Below are positions 27,714 to 37,034 of a stretch of 64,000 bases of DNA, piece by piece. Each line of letters starts with the position of its first letter. The stretch's first letter is position 1. The DNA is from Actinomycetota bacterium (GTDB taxonomy: Bacteria; Actinomycetota; Thermoleophilia; Gaiellales; F1-60-MAGs149). The stretch lies in contig VGBM01000001.1 of the NCBI GenBank assembly GCA_016870485.1, positions 1 through 64,000 of the forward strand, given 5' to 3'. Position numbers and translations under genes: made by a program. Under the pieces are notes generated by a model. The model was given only the letters and a program-made list of their open reading frames with translations, was not told where the DNA came from and ran no database searches.

Positions 27714-28414
27714 GCCGCCTGCACGGCCGCCTCCTGCGCGGCCTTGAGGCCCTCGATGCCGCCCGCCGCGAGGTCGAGCAGGCCGTTCAGGTCGGCGCGC
27801 GGGAAGGGCGTGCCCTCGGCGGTGCCCTGCACCTCCACGAGGCCGCCCGCGCCCGTCATCACGACGTTCATGTCCACGTCTGCCGTGGAGTCCTCGACGT
27901 AGGGCAGGTCGAGGACGGAGTGGCCGGCGACGATGCCGACGCTGACGGCGGCGATCGAGTCGCGCAGGGCGTGCGCCATGCCGATCCGGTCGAGCGCGAT
28001 CCGGAGCGCCACCCAGGCGCCCGTGATCGAGGCGCAGCGGGTGCCGCCGTCCGCCTCGAGGACGTCGCAGTCGACCCACAGCGTGCGCTCGCCGAGCCGG
28101 TCGAGGTCGACCACGGCGCGCAGCGAGCGGCCGATCAGGCGCTGGATCTCAACCGTGCGGCCGTCGAGCTTGCCGCGCGTCGCGTCGCGGGCCTTGCGCT
28201 GGCCCGTGGAGGCCGGCAGCATCCCGTACTCGGCGGTCAGCCAGCCGCGGCCCTGGCCGCGCAGCCACGGCGGCACGCCCTCCTCGCAGATGGCGGTGCA
28301 GAGGACGCGCGTGGCGCCGACCTCGATCAGGGCGGACGGGGCGCAGGCGAGGAAGCCCGGGGTGATAACGACGGGCCGGAGCTCGTCCGGGCGGCGACCG
28401 TCGGGGCGGCTCAC
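27710..28414 (-). CDS. rph: Ribonuclease PH
   Basis: Phosphate-dependent 3' exoribonuclease for tRNA 3' maturation; 234 aa. [46 protein letters not shown] and [19 protein letters not shown] are diagnostic. GTG start at 28414 overlapping the aspS TGA. Its neighbours, two tRNA synthetases, give the operon a tRNA-supply theme. Confidence 0.96.
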   Translation of the reverse strand: MSRPDGRRPDELRPVVITPGFLACAPSALIEVGATRVLCTAICEEGVPPWLRGQGRGWLTAEYGMLPASTGQRKARDATRGKLDGRTVEIQRLIGRSLRAVVDLDRLGERTLWVDCDVLEADGGTRCASITGAWVALRIALDRIGMAHALRDSIAAVSVGIVAGHSVLDLPYVEDSTADVDMNVVMTGAGGLVEVQGTAEGTPFPRADLNGLLDLAAGGIEGLKAAQEAAVQAA

Positions 28415-30201
28415 GCCCCCTCCGCGCCCTTGGGCGCCGGCGGCGGGGGCACCGGCAGGCCGAGGTCGCGCCACTGCTCGGGGCTGGCCGGCGAGGGCGC
28501 GTCCGTGAGCGGGTCGAAGCCGCCCGCGATCTTCGGGAAGGCGATGACGTCGCGGATCGAGTCCGTGCCGACGAGCAGCATCACGGTGCGGTCGATGCCG
28601 GGCGCGATGCCCCCGTGCGGGGGCGCCCCGTAGCGGAGCGCGCGCAGGAGGAAGCCGAAGCGCTCCTCGGCCTCCTCGGCCGAGAACCCGACCGTGCGGA
28701 AGACGCGCTCCTGCAGGTCGGGGCGGTTGATCCTGATCGAGCCCGATGCGATCTCGGAGCCGTTGATCACGAGGTCGTAGGCCTCCGACAGGACGGAGCC
28801 CGGATCGGACTCGATGCGGTCCTCGTCCTCGCGCCGCGGCGCCGTGAACATGTGGTGCTCCGCGACCCAGCGGCCCGCCTCCGCGTCCCAGCCGAACAGC
28901 GGGAAGTCGACGACGTAGAGGAAAGCCCAGGCGTCGGGGTCGGCGAGCTCGAAGCGCTCTGCGAGGTGCGGGCGCAGGGCGCCGAGGACGCGCTGCACGA
29001 TGGCGACCTCGTCCGCGGCGAGGAAGACGGCGTCGCCCTCCCCCGCGCCCGTGGCGGCGACGATCGCGGCGATCTCCGCCTCCGACAGGAACTTCGCGAT
29101 CGGCGAGCGGATCTCCCCACCGGGGTCGAGCAGGAGGTAGGCGAGGCCCTTGCCGCCCCACTCCTTGGCGAACTCCGCGAGCTCGTCGAGGTCCTTGCGG
29201 CTGAGGGACGCGGCGCCCGGGCAGGCCAGGGCCCGCACGCAGCCGCCGCCCTCGAGCGCGCCCTTGAAGACCGCGAACTCGGAGCCCCGCAGGGCGTCGG
29301 AGACGTCGCTGATCTCCAGGTCGTAGCGGAGGTCCGGCTTGTCGGTCCCGTAGCGGAGCATGGCCTCGGCGTGCGTGAGCCGCGGGAACGGCCGCGGCAG
29401 GTCGATCCCGGCGATCTCGCGCCAGAGCTCGCAGTAGAGGTCCTCGGCGAGGTCGAGCACGTCGTCGCGCTCGACGAAGGACATCTCGACGTCGAGCTGC
29501 GTGAACTCCAGCTGGCGGTCGGCGCGCTGCGCCTCGTCCCGGAAGCAGCGGGCGATCTGGTAGTAGCGCTCGTAGCCGGCCATCATGTAGAGCTGCTTGA
29601 AGAGCTGGGGCGACTGCGGCAGCGCGTAGACGGAGCCCGGATTGAGGCGGGCCGGCACGACGAAGTCGCGGGCGCCCTCCGGGGTCGACTTGGTCAGGAT
29701 CGGCGTCTCCAGCTCCCAGAAGCCGCGCTCCTCGAGGTGGCGGCGGATCAGCTGGGTGACGCGGAAGCGCACGTGCAGGTTGCGCTGCAGCTCGTCGCGG
29801 CGCAGGTCGAGCGCGCGGTGGCGGATGCGCAGCGACTCGTCGACGCCCTCGTCGTCGAGCTGGAACGGCAGCGGGTCGGACGGCGCGAGCTCGGACAGCG
29901 CGGAGACCATGATCTCCACCGCGCCCGTGGCCAGGTTCGGGTTGACGGTCTCGGGGGAGCGCGCCACCACGGTGCCCTCGGCCCGCAGCACCGACTCGAC
30001 GCGCGCGGCCTGGGCGACCGCGAGGGCGTCGGGCGCCACGTCGGGGTCGATCACGAGCTGGACCATGCCCGAGCGGTCGCGCAGGTCGATGAAGACGAGC
30101 CCGCCGTGGTCGCGCTTGCGCGCCGTCCAGCCGGACGCCGTCACCGCGCTGCCGATCGCCGCCGGGGAGAACTCCCCGCACTGCTGGGTCCTGTAGCTCA
30201 T
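28411..30201 (-). CDS. aspS: Aspartyl-tRNA synthetase
   Basis: Class II synthetase of 596 aa. It has an N-terminal OB-fold anticodon domain ([22 protein letters not shown]), class II motif 1 ([16 protein letters not shown]), motif 2 ([21 protein letters not shown]), a GAD insertion domain and motif 3 ([13 protein letters not shown]). Whether it is discriminating or also charges tRNA-Asn depends on gatCAB elsewhere. The ATG at 30201 overlaps the hisS TGA. Confidence 0.97.
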   Translation of the reverse strand: MSYRTQQCGEFSPAAIGSAVTASGWTARKRDHGGLVFIDLRDRSGMVQLVIDPDVAPDALAVAQAARVESVLRAEGTVVARSPETVNPNLATGAVEIMVSALSELAPSDPLPFQLDDEGVDESLRIRHRALDLRRDELQRNLHVRFRVTQLIRRHLEERGFWELETPILTKSTPEGARDFVVPARLNPGSVYALPQSPQLFKQLYMMAGYERYYQIARCFRDEAQRADRQLEFTQLDVEMSFVERDDVLDLAEDLYCELWREIAGIDLPRPFPRLTHAEAMLRYGTDKPDLRYDLEISDVSDALRGSEFAVFKGALEGGGCVRALACPGAASLSRKDLDELAEFAKEWGGKGLAYLLLDPGGEIRSPIAKFLSEAEIAAIVAATGAGEGDAVFLAADEVAIVQRVLGALRPHLAERFELADPDAWAFLYVVDFPLFGWDAEAGRWVAEHHMFTAPRREDEDRIESDPGSVLSEAYDLVINGSEIASGSIRINRPDLQERVFRTVGFSAEEAEERFGFLLRALRYGAPPHGGIAPGIDRTVMLLVGTDSIRDVIAFPKIAGGFDPLTDAPSPASPEQWRDLGLPVPPPPAPKGAEGA

Positions 30202-31478
30202 GCCTGTGCCCCTCCGGCCAGGTCCGCGAGATGGCCGACGAGGTCGTCGAGGGCCACCTCGATTTGCTCGCCGCTCGTCATGTCGCGCACCAGGCAGACC
30301 CGGCGCGCCCACTCATCGTCGCCGCAGACGACCGTGCGTGCGGCACCGACGCGGTCCGCCTGCTTGATCTGGCCCTTGGCGGCACGCCCGGCGAGGTCCG
30401 CCTCGCAGGCCAGTCCCCGGTCCCGCGCCGCCTCCATCAGGGCGTGCAGGGTCGGTCGCGCCGCATCCGCGAGCACCATGAAGAAGGCGTCGCAGCGGGG
30501 CGCCACGCCGGGCAGCCGCTCCTGCGCCGCGAGGGCGAGCAGGACGCGCTCGACGCCGCAGGCGAAGCCGACGCCGGGCGTCGGCGGGCCGCCGATCAGC
30601 TCGGCGAGGCCGTCGTAGCGCCCGCCGCCGCCGATGCCCGACTGCGCGCCGAGCTCGGGCCACGCCACCTCCCAGGTGGTGCGGCTGTAGTAGTCGAGCC
30701 CGCGCACGAGGGTCGGGTCGAGGACGTACGCGATGCCGCGCGCGTCGAGGAACTCCCGCACCCGATCGAAGTGGGCGGCGGCCTCCGCGCCGACGTGGTC
30801 GGCGATCACCGGCGCCTGCGCCATCACCGCCTGCGAGGCGGGGTCCTTCGTGTCGAAGGCGCGCAGCGGGTTGAGGTCGCGCTGGCGGCGCACGTCGTCC
30901 GCTACGTCCCCGAGGTGCTTGTCGAGGAAGGCGCGCAGGAGCGCGAGGTACGGCTCGCGGTCGGCGCGGTCGCCGATCGTGTTGAGGCGCACCGCGAGGC
31001 CCTCGAGCCCGAGCTCCCGGAACCAGCCGACCTGCAGCGCGATCAGCTCGGCGTCGACGGCCGGGTCGTCGGAGCCGATCGCCTCGGCGTTGACCTGCGT
31101 GAACTCGCGGTAGCGCCCGCGCTGCACGGCGGCGTAGCGGTAGCAGGAGCCGGCCGACCACAGGCGCACGGGTTGGGCCTCGCGCGAGAGGCCGTGCTCG
31201 AGGTAGGCGCGCACGATCCCGGCCGTGAACTCGGGCCGCAAAGCGAGCTCGCGGTCGCCCTGGTCCGTGAAGACGTACATCTCCTTGCCGACGACCTCCG
31301 ACGACGCGCCGGCCGTGCGGGCGAAGAGGCCCTGCTCTTCGAAGACGGGGGTCTGCGCCTCGCGGAAGCCGGCCCGCTCGGCCCGCGCTGCGAAGGCGCC
31401 GATCATCGCGCGCCGCGCCCCGCTGCGGGGCGGCAGCCAGTCGAGAGTGCCCCGCGGCGCCTGGAAGGAGTCGGTCAC
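30198..31478 (-). CDS. hisS: Histidyl-tRNA synthetase
   Basis: Class II synthetase of 426 aa. Motifs: [11 protein letters not shown] at the N-terminus, [38 protein letters not shown] (motif 2), the HisA signatures [14 protein letters not shown] and [10 protein letters not shown], motif 3 [15 protein letters not shown], and a C-terminal anticodon domain. The GTG at 31478 overlaps the TGA of the MBL gene. It carries GFACG rather than the frequent GFAIG. Confidence 0.97.
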   Translation of the reverse strand: MTDSFQAPRGTLDWLPPRSGARRAMIGAFAARAERAGFREAQTPVFEEQGLFARTAGASSEVVGKEMYVFTDQGDRELALRPEFTAGIVRAYLEHGLSREAQPVRLWSAGSCYRYAAVQRGRYREFTQVNAEAIGSDDPAVDAELIALQVGWFRELGLEGLAVRLNTIGDRADREPYLALLRAFLDKHLGDVADDVRRQRDLNPLRAFDTKDPASQAVMAQAPVIADHVGAEAAAHFDRVREFLDARGIAYVLDPTLVRGLDYYSRTTWEVAWPELGAQSGIGGGGRYDGLAELIGGPPTPGVGFACGVERVLLALAAQERLPGVAPRCDAFFMVLADAARPTLHALMEAARDRGLACEADLAGRAAKGQIKQADRVGAARTVVCGDDEWARRVCLVRDMTSGEQIEVALDDLVGHLADLAGGAQA

Positions 31479-32101
31479 CGGGCGATCCCCGTCAGGAAGG
31501 GGTTGGTGGCGAGCTCGTGGCGCAGCGTCGTGACGGGGCCGTGGCCGGGCAGGACCGGCACGTCGGGGTCGACCGCGTCGACGAGCAGGGCGATGGAGGC
31601 GGCGAGCACGTCCCAGTCGCCGCCCTCGAGGTCGGTGCGGCCGACCGAGCCCGCGAAGAGGACGTCGCCCGCGGCCAGGACCTGGTCGCCGTCGGGGCCC
31701 GTGATGAGGAGCGAGACGGCGTGCGGGTGGTGGCCCGGCGTCGCGAGGACGTCGATCGCGAGCCCGGCGAGCCCGAGCCGCTCGCCCGGGACGAGCCGCC
31801 CCTCGGGGGCGTGCTCGACGTAAGGGCCGAAGCCGGGCCAGAGGTGGTCGTTGACGTGCGCGACCACGTCGGCGTCGCCCGCCGAGGTGTAAACTGGGCA
31901 TGTCGCCGCCCGGGCGACCGCGCCGACGCCCCCGACATGGTCGAGGTGCGAGTGCGTCACCAGGACGGCGACGCAGCTCAGGCCCCGCTCCTCGAGCGCG
32001 GCCAGCACGCGCTCCGGCTCCTCGCCGGGGTCGACCACGACGCAGTCGGCCACGCCGTCCGGGTGGACGATGTAGCAGTTAGTCCCGTAGGGGCCGAGCA
32101 T
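31475..32101 (-). CDS. Metallo-beta-lactamase-fold hydrolase (glyoxalase II-like)
   Basis: 208 aa. GTNCYIVHPDG, the zinc motif THSHLDHVGG, the second ligand region TPGHHPHAVSLL, GDVLFAGSVGRTDL and LPGHGP are all present, as in the YcbL/glyoxalase II-like group. TPGHHPH replaces the usual TPGHTPG and adds histidines near the metal site. It is first gene of the coupled hisS-aspS-rph-rdgB-pyrE operon and divergent from the sigma factor. The start is uncertain: the ATG at 32101 is the first good codon, but the frame stays open upstream. Confidence 0.88.
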   Translation of the reverse strand: MLGPYGTNCYIVHPDGVADCVVVDPGEEPERVLAALEERGLSCVAVLVTHSHLDHVGGVGAVARAATCPVYTSAGDADVVAHVNDHLWPGFGPYVEHAPEGRLVPGERLGLAGLAIDVLATPGHHPHAVSLLITGPDGDQVLAAGDVLFAGSVGRTDLEGGDWDVLAASIALLVDAVDPDVPVLPGHGPVTTLRHELATNPFLTGIAR

Positions 32102-32182
32102 CAGCGAGATGGCCTGCAGGGGAATAGGGGCTCTCCGTCGTACGTTGGGGACAGCGCGGCGGTGCGCGAAGTGGGAAGTCTA

Positions 32183-32199
32183 CCGGCGCCCGGCGCCGG
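32183..32199. promoter_or_regulatory. 17-base perfect palindrome upstream of the sigma factor gene
   Basis: CCGGCGCCCGGCGCCGG: two 8-base arms around one C, 25 bases before the sigA ATG. It may be an operator or a leader stem; nothing in sequence identifies a binder. Confidence 0.45.
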
Positions 32200-32224
32200 A
32201 CCATCGGAAAGGGACGCGGAAGCG

Positions 32225-33298
32225 ATGATCGTCGAACAGCCGAACGAGATCCACGAGCTCGCCGAGTTCCAGCAGTTGCTGGAGCTGGGGCACGACCGCG
32301 GCACGCTCAACTTCTCCGAGATCGTGGACCGGCTCGCCGAGCACGAGCTCGAGCCGGAGCAGATGGACGAGGTCCGCCGCGCGTTCGAGGCCGAGGGCAT
32401 CGAGATCGTCGACGAGATCGACCGCCCCGCCGAGCCGACCGCGCTCGAGAAGCGCCTCGCCTACGAGGGCACGACGGACTCGCTGCAGCTCTTCCTGCAC
32501 GAGGTCGGCCGCTATCCCCTGCTCACGAAGGCCGACGAGATCCGCCTCGCCAAGCGCGTCGAGAAGGGCGACATGGCGGCCAAGCAGCAGATGGTCGAGT
32601 CCAACCTGCGCCTCGTCGTCTCCATCGCGAAGAACTACCGCGGCCAGGGCCTCGGCTTCCTGGACCTGATCCAGGAGGGCATCCTCGGCCTGATCCGCGC
32701 CGTCGAGAAGTTCGACTGGCGCCGCGACCTCAAGTTCTCGACGTACGCGACCTGGTGGATCCGCCAGGCGGTGGCCCGCGCCCTCGCCGACAAGTCGCGC
32801 ACGATCCGCCTCCCCGTCCACGTCGTGGAGCGCCTCCAGAAGATCAACCGCGCGGAGCGCACCCTGATGCTGCGCCTCGGCCGCGAGCCCTCCAACGAGG
32901 AGATCGCGGAGGAGGCCAAGCTGCCGCTCTACCAGGTGCTCGACGTGCGCAAGGCGGCCCGCTCCCCGATCTCCCTCGAGGAGCCGGTGGGCGACGAGGG
33001 CGAGTCCTCCTTCTCCGACTTCCTGGCCGACGCCGAGGCGATCGACCCGATGGACGCCGTCTCCGATCAGCTGCGCCACGAGGCGCTGCAGGAGGGCCTC
33101 AACGCCCTGCCGGAGCGCCACCGCCGGGTCCTTGAGCTCCGCTACGGCCTCGACGGCCTCGACCCGCGCACGCTCGACGAGATCGGGCGCGAGTTCGGCC
33201 TGACCCGCGAGCGCATCCGCCAGATCGAGGTCGAGGCGCTGCGCGAGCTCGCCGCGATCCGGGAGATCCAGGGCCTGCGCGCCGTCCCAGGGGCGTAA
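32225..33298 (+). CDS. sigA: Principal RNA polymerase sigma-70 factor
   Basis: 357 aa. A short region 1.1 (residues about 10-65) precedes region 1.2 ([15 protein letters not shown]), regions 2.1-2.4 ([40 protein letters not shown]), region 3 and region 4 with a helix-turn-helix ([20 protein letters not shown]). The full region set marks group 1 or 2; near rpoD-type context it is most likely the housekeeping factor. The ATG at 32225 has GGAAG five bases upstream. Its region 2.4 should read the TANNNT boxes seen throughout this window. Confidence 0.93.
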   Translation: MIVEQPNEIHELAEFQQLLELGHDRGTLNFSEIVDRLAEHELEPEQMDEVRRAFEAEGIEIVDEIDRPAEPTALEKRLAYEGTTDSLQLFLHEVGRYPLLTKADEIRLAKRVEKGDMAAKQQMVESNLRLVVSIAKNYRGQGLGFLDLIQEGILGLIRAVEKFDWRRDLKFSTYATWWIRQAVARALADKSRTIRLPVHVVERLQKINRAERTLMLRLGREPSNEEIAEEAKLPLYQVLDVRKAARSPISLEEPVGDEGESSFSDFLADAEAIDPMDAVSDQLRHEALQEGLNALPERHRRVLELRYGLDGLDPRTLDEIGREFGLTRERIRQIEVEALRELAAIREIQGLRAVPGA

Positions 33299-33324
33299 CC
33301 GCCACGGCATCCCCCGACCCGCAT

Positions 33325-33398
33325 CGGGACGTGGCGCAGCCTGGTAGCGCACGCGCTTTGGGAGCGCGGGGTCGTCAGTTCGAATCTGACCGTCCCGA
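33325..33398 (+). tRNA. tRNA-Pro (anticodon TGG)
   Basis: Full cloverleaf: acceptor CGGGACG/CGTCCCG, anticodon stem CGCGC/GCGCG with loop TTTGGGA (anticodon TGG, G37), and T stem GTCAG/CTGAC with loop TTCGAAT. C1-G72 is typical for bacterial tRNA-Pro. The discriminator is A and CCA is not encoded. It starts 26 bases after the sigA stop and overlaps the only start codons of the globin frame. Confidence 0.95.
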
Positions 33399-33804
33399 CT
33401 CTGCGGATCGGACCCTCTACGAGCTGGCCGGCGGTGCGCCCGGCCTGGAGCGGCTGTGCGTGCGCTTCTACGAGCGCGCTCTCGCCGACCCGCTGCTCCT
33501 GCCACTCTTCCGCGACCCGGGCGAGGAGCACGCCGAGCGCCTCAGCCTCTGGCTGACCGAGCTCCTCGGCGGCCCCAAGGCGCACACGGAGGCCCGGGGC
33601 GGCTTCGCGGTCATGAAGGGCGCCCACCACGGCCTGCGCATCACGGAGGCGCAGCGCAGCGCCTGGGCGGCCCACATGCGGGCGGCCTGCGAGGACGTCG
33701 GCCTGGACGAGGAGTTCCGCCGGCGCTTCATGCCGCACATCGAGGGCGGCAGCACCTTCGCGATGCGGGTCTCCTGGCCGCGCGACCAGCGCGGGCCGCG
33801 CTAG
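33331..33804 (+). CDS. Group II truncated haemoglobin, start codon inside tRNA-Pro
   Basis: 2/2 globin. The recognisable domain begins TLYELAGGAPGLERL near 33409, with FYERAL (Tyr B10), MKGAHHGL holding the proximal His, and AQRSAWAAHM with the group-II Trp G8. It probably binds O2, NO or peroxide. No ATG, GTG or TTG lies between the tRNA end (33398) and the domain; the only in-frame starts are a GTG at 33331 and a TTG at 33358, both inside the tRNA. Either translation really starts there, or the true 5' end has been lost. The TAG stop shares CTAG with the next gene. Confidence 0.8.
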   Translation: MAQPGSARALGARGRQFESDRPDSADRTLYELAGGAPGLERLCVRFYERALADPLLLPLFRDPGEEHAERLSLWLTELLGGPKAHTEARGGFAVMKGAHHGLRITEAQRSAWAAHMRAACEDVGLDEEFRRRFMPHIEGGSTFAMRVSWPRDQRGPR

Positions 33805-34487
33805 GCGGCGACGGCCTCGACGCGGGTGGGCAGCGAGCGGTTCGCCCACTCCATGCCGGCGCCGAGCACGATCAGGCCGACCAGCTGGCCCCCGTAGAGG
33901 AGCTCCTCCCCGCCGAAGCGCGTGAGGGTGCCGGCCAGCGCGATCACGATCACGCCGGCGAGGATGGCGGCGTTCGGGCCCGGCTTGCGCCGGCGCGCGA
34001 TCGAGACCACGGCGCCGGCGACGAGCAGCGCCGTGCCCACCGAGTTCATCGCGATCGCCCATAGGAACGCATGCCCGACGAGGGCCTCGTTCGGGGGCGC
34101 CCCGAGGCCCTCGGAGGCGGCGAGGAGCGCCTCGTCGACGGACGCGAGGATCACGCTCACCGCGGCGCCGAGGCACGCCGTCACGAGCGCCCCGAGCATC
34201 ACGAGCGCGAACGACCGCGGCAGCGCCAGAAACGCCGACCCGGCGCCGAGAAGCGCCACGCAGAGGCAGGCGCCGGCCAGGTAGTAGACCGTGAACGAGG
34301 CCTCGCCCCAGCCGTCGGCGGTGCCGTAGGCGGCGGCGCCGTTCGCCGCCGCGAAGAGCAGCAGCCCGAGGGCCCAGAGCGGCTTCTGGGGCGCGAAGCG
34401 GCGGACGGCGCTGCCCGCCATCCGCGCCGCGAGCGCCCCCGCCACGAGCGCCGTCAAGAGCGGCAGGAGCGCGGAGTCGTGCAGCAC
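33801..34487 (-). CDS. Seven-helix membrane protein of unknown function
   Basis: 228 aa, almost entirely hydrophobic. Seven segments include LLPLLTALVAGALAARMAG, LWALGLLLFAAANGAAAYG, FTVYYLAGACLCVALLGAG and LYGGQLVGLIVLGAGMEW. No family recognised. The GTG at 34487 is seven bases after a TAGCCT box that overlaps the box of the divergent EamA gene, so the pair is likely co-regulated. The frame continues upstream with poor coding character. Confidence 0.7.
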   Translation of the reverse strand: MLHDSALLPLLTALVAGALAARMAGSAVRRFAPQKPLWALGLLLFAAANGAAAYGTADGWGEASFTVYYLAGACLCVALLGAGSAFLALPRSFALVMLGALVTACLGAAVSVILASVDEALLAASEGLGAPPNEALVGHAFLWAIAMNSVGTALLVAGAVVSIARRRKPGPNAAILAGVIVIALAGTLTRFGGEELLYGGQLVGLIVLGAGMEWANRSLPTRVEAVAA

Positions 34488-34493
34488 GCCCCG

Positions 34494-34500
34494 TAGGCTA
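34494..34500. promoter_or_regulatory. Bidirectional overlapping -10 boxes
   Basis: TAGGCTA. The plus strand reads TAGGCT, seven bases before the ATG at 34507; the minus strand reads TAGCCT, seven bases before the GTG at 34487. The two leaderless promoters share five bases and cannot be melted independently. Confidence 0.6.
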
Positions 34501-34506
34501 CCGGCG

Positions 34507-35439
34507 ATGGCGTTGTCGCGAACCGCATCGGGCACTCTGCTCGTGGCCGGCGCGGCGGCGCTGTGGGGCTTCAACGGCACCGTCTCGGCCCTGGTCATGG
34601 AGGCCGGCGTGCCGCCCTCGCGGCTGGCTGAGGCGCGCATCGTCCTCGCCGCACTGCTCCTGCTCGGGTGGCTGGCCTGGCGGGACCGCGCCGCCCTGCG
34701 CCTGACCCGCCGCGAGGCGCTCGCCTTCGCGAGCTTCGGCATCATTGGCCTCGTCGGGGTGCAGTGGCTGTACTTCGAAGCGATCAGCCGCATCCCGATC
34801 TCGATCTCCCTGGTGATCGAGTACTCGGCGCCCCTGCTCGTGGCCCTCTGGGTGCGCTTCGCCTGGGGCCGGCGGCTGCCGGGGGCCGTGTGGGCCGCGA
34901 TCCCGCTCGCCCTCGTCGGCCTCGCGCTCGTCCTCGACCTCCAGGGCGGCGTCGACGGGCGCCTCTCCGCGCTCGGCGTCGCGCTCAGCCTCGGCGCCGC
35001 CTGCTGCTACGCCTACTACGCGCTGCACGCCGAGCGGCTCGCCCAGCACCGCTCGGCCACCGCCGTGCTCGCCATCGGGCTCGGCTTCGGGGCCGTCGCC
35101 CTGCTCGTGGCGCAGCCGCCGTGGTCGTTCCCCTTCGCCGCGGCGGCCGGCTGGTCGGACGGGCTCGGCGTCGACCTGCCGGTCTGGCTGATGCTGCTGT
35201 GGGTGTCGGTGCTCGGGACGATTGCGCCGTTTGCGATGCTGATCGCCGGCGTGCGGCTGATCGGCGCCGACGGGGCCAGCGTGACGGCGATGATCGAGCC
35301 CCTGATCGCGGGCGCCGTGGCCTGGGTCCTGCTCGGGCAGTCCCTCTCCCCCCTGCAGATCCTCGGCGGCCTCGTCGTTCTCGTGGCCGTGGCCTGGGCG
35401 CAGGTCAGCCGCGCCCGCGCCGAGACCGTCGCGCCCTGA
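34507..35439 (+). CDS. EamA/DMT-superfamily exporter
   Basis: Ten-helix drug/metabolite transporter of 310 aa made of two EamA repeats. The first has LWGFNGTVSALVM and ends at LVLDLQGG; the second contains CCYAYYALHAERL, GTIAPFAMLIAGVRLIGA and EPLIAGAVAWVLLGQ. Members export amino acids or metabolites; the substrate is unknown. The start is leaderless, shared with the divergent 7-TM gene, suggesting a related role. Confidence 0.92.
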   Translation: MALSRTASGTLLVAGAAALWGFNGTVSALVMEAGVPPSRLAEARIVLAALLLLGWLAWRDRAALRLTRREALAFASFGIIGLVGVQWLYFEAISRIPISISLVIEYSAPLLVALWVRFAWGRRLPGAVWAAIPLALVGLALVLDLQGGVDGRLSALGVALSLGAACCYAYYALHAERLAQHRSATAVLAIGLGFGAVALLVAQPPWSFPFAAAAGWSDGLGVDLPVWLMLLWVSVLGTIAPFAMLIAGVRLIGADGASVTAMIEPLIAGAVAWVLLGQSLSPLQILGGLVVLVAVAWAQVSRARAETVAP

Positions 35440-35448
35440 GCGCCCGGC

Positions 35449-36969
35449 TCAGCCGTGGAGGATCAGGTCGGCGCACTTCTCGCCGATCATGTGCACGCCG
35501 ACCACCGGGTTGACGGTGGTCAGGGCCGGGAAGATCGCGCCGTCCGCGACGCGCAGGCCCTCGACGCCCTTCACGCGCAGGTCCGGGCCGACCACGGTGG
35601 TCGGGTCGTCGACGGCGCCGATCTTGCAGCCGCCGAGAGGGTGGTAGACCGTGTGGTGCACGGCCCGGCCGTAGGTCGAAAGGTCCTTGCGCGACGTGAT
35701 CTTCGGCCCGGGCGCCACCTCGCGCTTGATCCAGTCCTTGAAGGGGCCGGTGGCCGCGACCTCGCGGGCGATCTCGAGGCCGTCGACGATCGTCTGCTCG
35801 TCGTAGCCGTCGGGATCCGTGAAGTAGCCGAAGTCGATCGCCGGCTGGATGTCGGGGTTCTTCGAGAGCAGCCAGAGGCGTCCGCGCGACTTGGTGCGCG
35901 GGATGTTCGGGGTCATGCAGATGCAGTAGCGGTCGTCCGGCACCGGGTAGCCGTGCCGCTCCGTGTTGAACGTGAACGGCAGCTGGTACGTGTGGTACAT
36001 CAGGTCCGGCCGGTCGTCCTCCTGGAGCCGGTTGACGAACAGCGCGCAGTCCGCGCCCATCACCGTCTGCGGGCCGAGCGGCTTCTTCAGCTCCCAGATG
36101 ATGATCGACTCGGGGTGGTCGAGGATCTCGCCGCCGACGCTCGGCAGGTCGTGCTGGACGTCGATGCCGAGCCCGCGCAGCTCGTCCGCCGGGCCGATGC
36201 CGCTGAGGAGGAGCAGGCGCGGCGAGTCGATCGCCCCGGCGCAGAGGACGATCTCCTCGCGCGCCGTGTAGGTGACGGGGCCGTCGGGGCCGACGCAGTC
36301 GACGCTGCGGGCCCGCGTGCCCTCCAGGTCGATGCGCAGGCAGCGCGTGTCGCAGATCACGTGCAGGTTCGCGCGCGTGTCCATGATCGGGTGCAGGTAG
36401 GAGACGCTCGAGGACGAGCGCACGCCCGTGGCGGGGTCGTAGGCGACGTCGAGGAAGCCCGCGCCGTCCAAGAACGGCTTCGCGTTCCAGTCGGGCTGGC
36501 GCTCGACGCCGGTCGCGGCGACGGCGGACTCGATCCAGTCCGGCAGGATCGGGTCGCGGTCCTGCTCGGGCACGATCTGGTGCTTGTTCGGGAGCTTGGC
36601 GTACCACTGCTCCATGCCCGCGCCCTCCCAGCCGGTGGCGCCCTGCGCGGCCCAGTCGTTCCAGTCGCCGGGCAGCGGCTTGAACCAGATCATCGTGTTG
36701 TGCGACGAGCAGCCGCCGAGGACGCGTGCGCGGCTGTGCACGATGTGCGAGTTGCCGCGGGGCTGGTGCTGCGTCGTGTACGCGTAGTCGAGCGGACCCT
36801 CGAGCAGCTCGAGCCAGCGCTTGATCTTGAGCACCTCGTCGTACGGGCGATCGTCGGGTCCGGCCTCGATGATCGCGACCTGCAGGTCCGGGTTCTCGCT
36901 CAGCCGCGCGCCGATCACGGCGCCCGCCGTGCCGCCGCCGACGACGATGTAGTCGAACTCCGTGGCCAT
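35449..36969 (-). CDS. GMC-family FAD oxidoreductase (choline dehydrogenase-like)
   Basis: 506 aa. The FAD-binding dinucleotide motif is YIVVGGGTAGAVIGARL, the first GMC signature is GGCSSHNTMIW, and GAIDSPRLLLLSGIGP is the second. The catalytic region has YHPLGGCKIG, and the final TTVNPVVGVHMIGEKCADL carries the active-site pair. It oxidises an alcohol; choline is only one option, as no betaine aldehyde dehydrogenase is adjacent. The ATG at 36969 has a strong Shine-Dalgarno AAGGGG and a TACGAT -10 box 30 bases upstream, a leadered gene. Confidence 0.93.
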   Translation of the reverse strand: MATEFDYIVVGGGTAGAVIGARLSENPDLQVAIIEAGPDDRPYDEVLKIKRWLELLEGPLDYAYTTQHQPRGNSHIVHSRARVLGGCSSHNTMIWFKPLPGDWNDWAAQGATGWEGAGMEQWYAKLPNKHQIVPEQDRDPILPDWIESAVAATGVERQPDWNAKPFLDGAGFLDVAYDPATGVRSSSSVSYLHPIMDTRANLHVICDTRCLRIDLEGTRARSVDCVGPDGPVTYTAREEIVLCAGAIDSPRLLLLSGIGPADELRGLGIDVQHDLPSVGGEILDHPESIIIWELKKPLGPQTVMGADCALFVNRLQEDDRPDLMYHTYQLPFTFNTERHGYPVPDDRYCICMTPNIPRTKSRGRLWLLSKNPDIQPAIDFGYFTDPDGYDEQTIVDGLEIAREVAATGPFKDWIKREVAPGPKITSRKDLSTYGRAVHHTVYHPLGGCKIGAVDDPTTVVGPDLRVKGVEGLRVADGAIFPALTTVNPVVGVHMIGEKCADLILHG

Positions 36970-36998
36970 CCCTTTCCCCTTCACGTGCGTACGCGACA

Positions 36999-37004
36999 AT
37001 CGTA
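36999..37004 (-). promoter_or_regulatory. -10 box of GMC oxidoreductase promoter
   Basis: TACGAT, giving a leader of about 25 bases that contains AAGGGG at 36976-36981. Confidence 0.45.
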
Positions 37005-37034
37005 GCCCCTGCGGGCCGCCCTGTCAGGAAGGAG

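Noticed and set aside
33325-33804. tRNA-Pro as an integration site of a mobile element
   Set aside because: No integrase, repeat of the tRNA 3' end or foreign-looking genes nearby.
35455-37005. Plus-strand frame of 516 codons opposite the GMC oxidoreductase
   Set aside because: His/Val/Asp/Arg-rich antisense shadow without recognisable motifs; the minus-strand gene has full GMC signatures.
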